From Leisingera sp. SS27 (GTDB lineage: Bacteria > Pseudomonadota > Alphaproteobacteria > Rhodobacterales > Rhodobacteraceae), in contig NZ_JAQNCY010000007.1 of assembly GCF_028368855.1 (NCBI RefSeq), positions 62,001 through 126,000 of the forward strand: a stretch of DNA of 64,000 bases, written 5' to 3'. A program made the translations under genes and the position numbers. Below the pieces are notes generated by a model. It was not told the DNA's origin. It did not search any database and saw nothing but the letters and a program-made list of their open reading frames with translations. This document shows positions 34,837-43,800 of the stretch, in pieces (the first letter of the stretch is position 1; each line of letters begins with the position of its first letter).

Positions 34837-36393
34837 CTAGTTTTCTCTCGGAATCATGATTTCGACGCGGCGGTTGCGTGCCCTGCCGTCACGGCTGCTG
34901 TTGTCAGCAATCGGGTCGACTGCGCCCTTGCCCTCGGCCGAAATCCGGCTGGCGTCGGCCAGTGCCGCGCCCAGAACAGTTGCGACAGTTTCCGCCCGGG
35001 CCAGTGAAAGCTGCTCATTGGTCTTGTAGCGCCCGCGCCCCGACGGCGGCACGCTGTCGGTATGGCCCACCACCCGCACCGGGCCGGTTTCCCCGTCCAA
35101 GGCCGCGGCGGCGGCGCCGATCAGCATGCTGATATCGCTGCTCAGATCCGCGGAGCCTGAGGTGAAGCGCAGCGCCCGGCCGACACGGATGAGCACCCAG
35201 TCATTGGTTTGGTCGAGTTCGATCTGGCCGGTTTCCAGCTCGCCCTCCAGCGCGCCAGTCAACCGCTGCATTTGCGTGCTGGGGGGTGGCTCGTACGGGC
35301 GGACAACCGGCTGCGTGCGTTCGATGACGATGCCGGGCTGGCCCTGGTGCAGCGCCAGGATACCGTCACGCACTTCGGCGCTTTGCCGGGTGAGCAGCGT
35401 CGAAAGTGTTGCAAACAGCGCCATCACCATCACAGCGGACACGCTGAGCGCCACCCACAGCGGCAGCTTGCCCTGATTGCGGCGGGTGCCAAGCGGCACC
35501 GCGCTCCAGCGAGGCGAGATATCGTCATCCGGGCGCGGCTGCACCCGGCGCAGGGTTTCGTAGATGGCTGTGCGGATGCGGGCGCTTTCCACCGTGCCGC
35601 TGGGCATGGTGCGGTACTGGCCCTCAAAGCCCAGCGACAGGCAGGTCAGCATCAGCTCCAGCAAGTGAAAGCGCTGGCCGGGCGCCCGCATTGCCTCGTC
35701 CACTTTCTGAAAGAAACCCACCCCGGAGGAGCGGTCGCCGAAGAACCGCGCCGCCATGGAATATTCCTGCCATATGCCGCGGTCGGTGCCGGGCAGGTTC
35801 TGGACGATGTCGTCCGCTGTGGCGGACAGCACGTATTTGGCATCGAGAACGTCCTGCGGCGCAGCATTTGCAGCATGCGCCGTTTTCTCGAAGGCGTCGA
35901 TTTCCCGGACCACATGGTCGATCAGCGGGGCGGCCTGCATGTCCACCAGCCCGGTGCGCAGCCGGCCAAGCAGCACCAGAAGGTCTGCCGCAGCCGCAAT
36001 CAGCGGATTGGAGGATTGCGCAGCGCCGCTGCCTTGCGCCTTCAGCGCATCAGCCAGCGCGATCCGCGGTTGCGCCTGTGGCCGGACCGCCTGGCCCGGC
36101 TGCACGATATCGGGGAAAATCCCTGCGCCGGCAGGCTGCTGGCCCGTTGCGGGCCGGTACTGCGGCTGCATTTGCGGTGGAGCAGGCTGCGGCGGCAGCG
36201 CTCCGCCAAGCCAGGTGTCCTCTGCCGGGGACTGCACCGGAGCAATACGGCCCGGCCCGCCGCCGGCAGGCGGCAGCGGCTGTCCAAACACCGTATTTCC
36301 TGCCGGCGGAGCTGCTGGCGGGCGCGCCGGCGCCGGGCCGGGCACCGGCGGGATCGGCTGTCCGAAAACGGTTTTGTCGTCATCCTCCGCCAT
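34837..36393 (-). CDS. tssL: T6SS protein TssL with C-terminal OmpA domain
   Basis: 518 residues from the ATG overlapping the tssK stop (ATGA). Order: Pro-rich N-terminal tail (1-120) with Thr motifs DDKTVFGQP (T8), GNTVFGQP (T34) and EDTWLGG (T60); cytoplasmic DotU domain (about 130-300); one membrane segment (about 309-330); OmpA-type peptidoglycan-binding domain (about 400-518, VVGHTDSVPPSGRGRYKTN, GRARNRRVEIMI). The OmpA part can anchor the complex to the cell wall. The N-terminal Thr motifs are candidate PpkA sites read by TagH, as reported for TssL in Agrobacterium; this is inference for the present protein. Confidence 0.94.
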   Translation of the reverse strand: MAEDDDKTVFGQPIPPVPGPAPARPPAAPPAGNTVFGQPLPPAGGGPGRIAPVQSPAEDTWLGGALPPQPAPPQMQPQYRPATGQQPAGAGIFPDIVQPGQAVRPQAQPRIALADALKAQGSGAAQSSNPLIAAAADLLVLLGRLRTGLVDMQAAPLIDHVVREIDAFEKTAHAANAAPQDVLDAKYVLSATADDIVQNLPGTDRGIWQEYSMAARFFGDRSSGVGFFQKVDEAMRAPGQRFHLLELMLTCLSLGFEGQYRTMPSGTVESARIRTAIYETLRRVQPRPDDDISPRWSAVPLGTRRNQGKLPLWVALSVSAVMVMALFATLSTLLTRQSAEVRDGILALHQGQPGIVIERTQPVVRPYEPPPSTQMQRLTGALEGELETGQIELDQTNDWVLIRVGRALRFTSGSADLSSDISMLIGAAAAALDGETGPVRVVGHTDSVPPSGRGRYKTNEQLSLARAETVATVLGAALADASRISAEGKGAVDPIADNSSRDGRARNRRVEIMIPREN

Positions 36394-37727
36394 CAGCCGC
36401 CCTCCGGCACCGCCCAAAGCTCAAGCTTCAGGTCCGGCCAGTTGCCCGCAAAGTGCAGCCCCACCGCCGGGGCGGTCGAGAACTCCCGCCACAGGTCCGA
36501 GGACTTGTCGAGCAGGAAATAGACATTGGTCGACACCACCCGGATCTGCCGCGGCGGGTTGGGCAGATGCACCAGGCCGATGCCGGGCAGGTTGTTGCTG
36601 ACAATCTGCTTCATGCTGGTGGAGGGCCCGGCCTTGCACAACTGCGGGAACTGCTGCTGCACCTGGGTCAGGGGCAGGCTGGAGGACACCTCGATAACAA
36701 AGGTTGCCTGGGCAAACAGGTTCCGGTCATTGACCAGCGCCGCATAGGAATTGGCGCGGACCTCGTTCAGCGGCAGGCGCACCGCCCGGCCCACGTCCCG
36801 GGCCAGCAGCTGCTGGATGTCCTGCACCAGGGCGGTGAAACTGTCCTTGCTGTCCTGGTGGCTGTAGCGTTCGTAAGTGCGGGTCCGGCGCGCGCCCTGG
36901 TCGAAGGTTGACAGCTCGCCTGCCAGCGCCAGCAGTTTTTCATAGAGCCTCTCGGGATGCAGATTGGCGAGACCCTGCATGTGCTGCAGAACCGGCAGCT
37001 CGCGGTTCAGCACCATCAGCATGAGGTAATCCGTGGCCTGCATCCCCCCGCCCGAGGACGGGTCGGAAGCATAGCGCGCCAACGTTTCCAGCTTGGCCTC
37101 AATCCAGCCGATGACGCGGCTCAGATAGCCCTCATAGGCGGGATGCACCCGCATCACCAGCGCCACCGGCGGCACGCTGTCGTCCAGGGTCACGATGCCG
37201 TCGCGCATATCGATAATGCGCGCCAGCCGGATGTTCTGGTATCCGGGGCGCGGGGTCTTGCGAAGCACCAGTTCCAGCCGCGGCTGGGCGATTTCGACGA
37301 TATGCTCCGAGCGGCCGGCCGACGCGTTGTTCACCACGGTTTCGGCATTCAGGACGAAACGTGTTGCCGCATTGGCGGCCGCTGGCGACACATCCTGCCC
37401 GCTGACGCTGGCATCCGGCAATGTCAGCCAGACATCCAGCCCCTGGGCCTCATCCTCCGGCACCTCCACGGGCACCGGCAGCGGCGCCGATCCCGGCGCA
37501 TCAAAGGCCATGCCGTCGGGCATAATGCCTGCCACCGCCCGCAGGCCGATCTTGCCTTGCTGCGCCAGATCCCGGTCGAACCGCAGCTCGCTCACGCCCC
37601 AGGGGTAAGGAGTGATGTTGGCAGTGCGTTCACGCAGCTGGTATTCTTGGTAGCGGTCGGCCTGCTGCAGATGGTGCGGTTGAAGAAACAGGCCTTCTTT
37701 CCAGGCCACTTTGCTGAAATTCGACAT
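36393..37727 (-). CDS. tssK: T6SS baseplate protein TssK
   Basis: 444 residues, TssK/ImpJ family (KVAWKEGLFLQPHHLQQADRY at the N-terminus is the family signature). It links the baseplate to the TssL/TssM membrane complex. First clear T6SS gene of the minus-strand operon tssK-tssL-tssM-tagF-pppA-ppkA, all overlapping or separated by at most 4 bases. The autotransporter gene ends 105 bases upstream on the same strand; a GC hairpin at 37755-37767 lies in the gap but its U-tract is weak. Confidence 0.95.
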   Translation of the reverse strand: MSNFSKVAWKEGLFLQPHHLQQADRYQEYQLRERTANITPYPWGVSELRFDRDLAQQGKIGLRAVAGIMPDGMAFDAPGSAPLPVPVEVPEDEAQGLDVWLTLPDASVSGQDVSPAAANAATRFVLNAETVVNNASAGRSEHIVEIAQPRLELVLRKTPRPGYQNIRLARIIDMRDGIVTLDDSVPPVALVMRVHPAYEGYLSRVIGWIEAKLETLARYASDPSSGGGMQATDYLMLMVLNRELPVLQHMQGLANLHPERLYEKLLALAGELSTFDQGARRTRTYERYSHQDSKDSFTALVQDIQQLLARDVGRAVRLPLNEVRANSYAALVNDRNLFAQATFVIEVSSSLPLTQVQQQFPQLCKAGPSTSMKQIVSNNLPGIGLVHLPNPPRQIRVVSTNVYFLLDKSSDLWREFSTAPAVGLHFAGNWPDLKLELWAVPEGG

Positions 37728-37832
37728 GTGTATTCAATCGTTTCCATATCAAACGGGCCGGTGGCCCCCGGTAAGAATGACGCAACTTTTAAGGCCTGCG
37801 GACGGATCGTCAACACGGTCCGGTAGTGCGCC

Positions 37833-40800
37833 CTAAAACTGCAAGCGGATCTGCGCAGTCACCCCCCAGCTGTCAAGCCTGTCACTGAACCTTGTGTCGG
37901 CGCGGAACGATGCGTCCAGCTGACGCCCCGGCAGCGCGCTGCCGGGCTGCAGAATCTTGGTGTAATTCAGGCCAAGGCTGAGTTCGCCATAGGTGCCAAG
38001 ATTGCTGCTCGTGCTGCTCAGCGCGGTTCCCGCACGTTCGCCGGTATCCGGGTCATAGAGGAAAAACTGCGACTCCACGTCGGATCCGAAGTCGTGGTAA
38101 ACCGTTGCCGTGGCAAAATAGTTGAGCGCGGACGTGCCGGTCAGGCCGATCTTGCTCTTGGACAGGGTCAGGCCCGCAAAGCCCACCCGGCTCTCGATGT
38201 CTTCGATCTCCAGCTCGCCATTGTCAAAATACAGCGTGTCGGTCTCGATATTGGAAAATGAGAACCCCAGCGAGGGCACAAGGCGCAGGTCCTTGGCTTC
38301 GTTCAAGGGAATCGAAAGCCCGGCTGAGGCGCCGATGGTCAGGCCGCGGCTGTCGTAGGATTGATCCTGAACACCAAAGCTCAGATCCTCTGCCGTAAGG
38401 GTCGCGTCCCCGGACAGTGTCCGCACCGTATCCAAAGCTGCCGCATTCACCGTATTTTCAAGATCGAACGCGGTTTTATCCGCCCTGATCTGCACATCTG
38501 CAAACAGCACCCGGCCGCTGTCGCCCAAACTGCGGGAAGCCGCCATATAAGCGCTGCCGTACCGCTGGGAGAAACTGCTGCGGTTTGTGCTGGTGCGTAC
38601 ATTCGGGTTCAGCAGTCCGGTATTGGCATCGAAATAGTAGACCGGCTGCGTCGTGGTGCCGCCGTTATAGCCCGCGATACCGCCAAAGCTCAGGTCCCAC
38701 CCGTTGAAATAGCCGTTGAAACAGGAATAATCCGCGCCGATCTGAAACCCGTAGTAATCCGCCGACAGCTCGCTGCTATAGCTGCCAAGTGCGGTTTCTG
38801 ATGTCCCGGTGGCGGTAGCCTGACCGCCTGTGGCCCGGCTCCAGGTACCCAGCCCGCAAACGTCGTCTCCCGGGACGGCAAGGCCTGTCACAAAGGGGCT
38901 CGTCGGGCGGTTGACCACACTGCCCATCAGCGACTGTGTCAGCGCAAGGCCGGTTGCAAGCCCGCCGACCGCAGGGTTGGCCGCGCCCTGCAGCTGATAG
39001 GCGCCTGCACTGCTATTGTCGACAAGGGCATATACTGCTGCCCCGGTATTAGGCAAACCGTTGACCGTGACGCCTTGCAGCGCGCCGCTGCCGTACCTCA
39101 GGACATCGACGCTGCCGGTCAAACGGTTGGTCAGATCCTCTGTGTTACTAAAATTGAAGGTAGCCTGGCCGGAAAGGTTGCCGGACACTTCGACGACATC
39201 GCTTTGAATCACACCGTCTGCGAACACCGCATCCATTTCGAACGTGCCGTTCAGCACGGCATCTCCCGAGACTCTGAACACATCGTCCCCCGCCCCGTCA
39301 GCAAGGTCGATGACCGCCCCCGTCTGATGGGTCAACTGGCCGGCGCCAGTGACGGTGCCTTCCGCGATGATCGTCCCGCTGTTCACCACCGCTGCATGGA
39401 CCGTGGCGCCGTCTGACAGGCCCAGCGAGGAGGTGTTGGTCAGTGTGCCGGACGCCAGTACACCGCTGCCGGACACCTGCAGCGAAGCGCCGCTGACATT
39501 CATCCTGGCATTCGTGGCGGTGGCCTGTGCCGTGCTGCTGCCGCTGATTGCGAGCGCACCAAATGACAAGCTGCCCTCGATGATCATGCGCCCGCTGCTG
39601 GACAGCGTTCCAGTGACTTCCGACGTGCCATCCACGGTCAGGGTTCCACTGTTGTTCAAGGACCCCGTGACATCGCCTGCCAGCGTCGCGGTACCGTTAT
39701 TGGTGACATCACCGGTGACAGTTCCGTCCAGATCAAGCGTTGCACCAGAACTGTTGACCACATCTCCGGTCACATTGCCGCCTGCCGCTATTTCGGCAGT
39801 GCCAGCATTTTCCAGTCCCATTTCCAGCCTTGCACTGTTGCCAACCGTCAAACTGCCGTTTGAAGAGTTCTCAAAAACCGTTCCCCCTGACCCGGTGAGC
39901 GTGGCTCCGAAAATCTCTGCCCGGCCGTCATTTGCCACCGTCCCGCCGCCATCCAAAGTGGTGGTTCCGCCAGTAATGGCCAGGGTGCCGCTGCCGGAAT
40001 TGGAAAAGCTCTCCAGACCCGTCAGGTCACCGGAGACTGTGACAACCGCACTGTCCTGAACGATCAGGCTGCCGTCCAGCGTGCCAGACAGATCGGCTGT
40101 TGCACTGCCGCTGTTTGTCAGGTCTCCTGAAATCATCCCTGTGGATACCAAAGTTCCGGCATTGGAGACGCCGCCGTTGATGGTGCTATTGTTCGTCAGC
40201 ATGCCGCCGGAAATGGCCACGCTGTCCCCGATAGTGCCGTCATTGGTGACCGTGCCACCCGAGACCGCCGCAGTGCCGCTGACTGTCCCGCTGTTGGTGA
40301 AGCTGCCGTCTGTCTGGTCCAGCGTGCCCAAGGTGCCTGCGTTCGAGGCGGTGCCCGCGTTGCTCAATGCTGCCACCGAGCCGCCGCTGGAGACGGTCAG
40401 ACCGCCGCCGGAGCTGTTCTGCAGGTCCGTCACAGTGCCGCCGCTCACCGTGGTGCTGCCGCTGTTTGTCAGGCGAGATACGCTGCCGCCGGTGACGCTC
40501 ACCGTGCCGCCATTGTCCACCGTCCCGGCACTGCCGCTGGTGGTCAGATCCGCACCCGCCGCAACCGTCACATCGCCGCTCAGCGTTCCGGAGCTGTCCA
40601 GCGAACCGCCCGACAGGGTCACAGCCCCGTCCATCGACCCGCTGTTGGTCACACTGCCGCCCGAGATCGACGCCGCGCCGCTCACCGTGCCGGTGTTGGT
40701 GAAGCTGCCGCCTGTCTGGTCCAAGGTTCCCACGGTGCCAGCATTCGACACCGTGCCAGCGGTGCTCAGCGCTGTAACCGTGCCGCCGCTGCCAACCGTC

Positions 40801-43800
40801 AGGCTGCCAAAGGCGGAATTCTCAAGGTCCGCCACCGTGCCGCCGGTAACCGAAGCCGTATTGGTGTTGGTCAGGTTTGAAACTGTACCGCCAGTGACGT
40901 CCACAACACCTGAATTTTGAACCTGCCCGGCGGTACCGCTGGTAGTCAGCGACGCAGCCCCGCCGATAAGAACATTACCAGACATCACACCAGTATTGGT
41001 CAGAGTGCCTCCCGACGATGTGAGCGGACCGCTGATGGTGCCCGAGTTGTCCAGAGTTCCGCCTGTTGCGATGACTGTACCGGCTACCGTGCCGCTGTTG
41101 CCGATGCTCCCGCCGGACTGAGTCAGCGTATCAACCGTGCCGCTATTCGTAATGCCTCCCCCAGATTGAATCAGAGTGCCAATGGCGCCTGCATTACTTA
41201 CAGTGCTGGTTCCAGAGTTGTTTACCTCCGTCACAGCAGCACCGCTTGCCACTGTCAGGCTGCTGCTCCCGGTATTTCTGATCTCCGCAACCGTGCCGCC
41301 AGTCACAGCCACGGTCCCATTGTTTTGAACCGCCTCCGCCGTACCGCTGGTGGTGAGCGCAGCGCTCCCGGACACAGACACCTGGCCTGACAGCGTCCCG
41401 CTGTTGTCCATGGAACTGTTGGACAAGTCCACAGCCCCGCTGACCGTGCCGCTGTTGGTGAAGCTGCCACCGGTCTGGTCCAGCGTTCCCACGGTTCCCG
41501 CGTTCGAGGCAGTGCCCGCGTTGCTCAATGCTGTCACCGAGCCGCCGCTGGCAATCGTCAGATCGCCGGTGGCGCTGTTCTCAAGGTCTGCAACCGCCCC
41601 GCCGCTCACCGTCGCACTGCCGCTGTTGGTCAGCTCTGCTACGCTGCCGCCGGTGACGCTGACCGTGCCGCCATTATCCACCGTCCCGGCACTGCCGCTG
41701 GTAGTCAGATCCGCACCCGCCGCAACCGTCACATCGCCGCTCAGCGTGCCGGAGCTGTCCAGCGAACCACCCGACAGGGTCACAGCCCCGTCCATCGACC
41801 CGCTGTTGGTCACGGTGCCGCCTGAGATCGACGCTGCGCCGCTGACCGTACCGGTATTGGTGAAGCTGCCGCCGGTCTGGTCCAGCGTGCCCACGGTGCC
41901 CGCGTTCGACGCGATTCCCGCGTTGCTCAGTGATGTCACCGAGCCGCCGCTGGCAATCGTCAGATCGCCGGTGGCGCTGTTTTCCAGGTCCGCCACCGTA
42001 CCGCCCGTGACCGTGGCATTGCCGCTGTTGGTCAGTTCGGCGACGCTGCCGCCGGTGACAGCCACGGTGCCGCCATTATCCACCGTCCCGGCTATGCCGC
42101 TGGTGGTCAGTTCCGCGCCCGCCGCAACCGTCACATCGCCGCTCAGCGTACCCGAGCTGCTGGCCGTTCCCGCCAGAACAGAGGTTGTGCCGCTGACGAT
42201 ACCGGCATTGGTAAAGCTGCCCGATGTCTCCACATTGTCGGAAATCGTGCCGCTGGCGGTGTTCTCCAGCACCCCGTCCGCCGCATTGCTGATCGTGCCG
42301 TGGCTGGTGCTGATGGTGCCCGCGTTGGTGATTTCCCCGTAGGCACCGTTGTCCAGCTGCGCCACCGACAGGCTCGCGCCATCCCCCACCGTGAGGGTGG
42401 CCGCCGCCCCCGCCGAGCCGCTGTTGGTCAGAACCGTGCCGCTGCCCTCCAGCTGGTCGCCCGCGCCGATGCTGAGGCTGCCGCCTGCGGTATTGGTGAA
42501 GCTGTCGCCGCTGCCGTCGCCCAGGGTCAGCGTGTCGCTGCCGCCGTCCTGGGTCGAGATCGCGCCTGCGTTGGTCAGCCCCTCGCCGCTGTTGTCGCTG
42601 TCGGCGTTCAGCACGCCGGAGCCGGTGAACGTGATGCTGCCGCTGGCGGTGTTGCTGATTGCGCCGGCGTCTTCCACGCTGCCGCCATCGCCGACGGTGA
42701 TGCTGCCGCTGTTGGTCAGCGTGTTGCCGGTGCCCGTAAGCGACGCCCCTGCCCCCAGGGTCAGAGACGCCCCGCTTGCGTTGCTGATCGTCTCCGCCTC
42801 CAGCGACCCACCGTCCCCGACAGAAACTACGCTGCTGTTGCTCAACGCGCCGACATTCTCCAGCGCCACACCATTTGCCACCTGCAGGCTGCCGCCATTG
42901 ACCGATACAGAATGGCCGCCAGCGTTTACATTGCCAGAGATCTGCGCAACTGATCCGCTCTCCGCACGCAAATCGCCAGTCAGATCGGTATTGAGGGAAA
43001 GATCGCCATGGTTGGTCACATTTCCTGTCAGCGTCACACCGTCCGTCACTACTGAACTGCTGCTCAGCACGATCTCATCCGCATCGATTTGCAGGTCCGC
43101 TGTGCTACCGTCCAGAGTGCCGGTATTGGTGAAGCTGCTGCCGCCCGCAACACTCAAGGTCACAGTATCGCTGCCGCTGGAGGCAATTGTGCCGTTGTTC
43201 ACGACATTCCCGTTCACCAAAGTGTCCGCAGCGATTTCGAAGGTGGCGCTGTTGCCGCTTTCGACCGTCACATCGCCGCCAAATCCGCCTCCATCGGCAA
43301 CCAGAGTTCCCCCCGAGACGGTCACCGCTCCGTCCATCGACCCGCTGTTGGTCACGGTGCCGCCTGAGATTGACGCTGCGCCGCTGACCGTGCCGGTGTT
43401 GGTGAAGCTGCCGCCGGTCTGGTCCAGCGTGCCCACGGTGCCCGCGTTCGACGCGATTCCCGCGTTGCTCAATGCTGTCACCGAGCCGCCGCTGGCAATT
43501 GTCAGATCGCCGGTGGCGCTGTTTTCCAGGTCCGCCACCGTACCGCCCGTGACCGTGGCAGTACCGCTGTTGGTCAGTTCGGCGACGCTGCCGCCGGTGA
43601 CAGCCACGGTGCCGCCATTATCCACCGTCCCGGCTATGCCGCTGGTGGTCAGTTCCGCGCCCGCCGCAACCGTCACATCGCCGCTCAGCGTACCCGAGCT
43701 GCTGGCCGTTCCCGCCAGAACAGAGGTTGTGCCGCTTACGATACCGGCATTGGTAAAGCTGCCCGATGTCTCCACATTGTCGGAAATCGTGCCGCTGGCG

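Noticed and set aside
37755-37767. GC hairpin between the autotransporter and tssK as a terminator
   Set aside because: Only a 5-bp stem with a short, weak U-tract (GTTTG); not enough to call a terminator.
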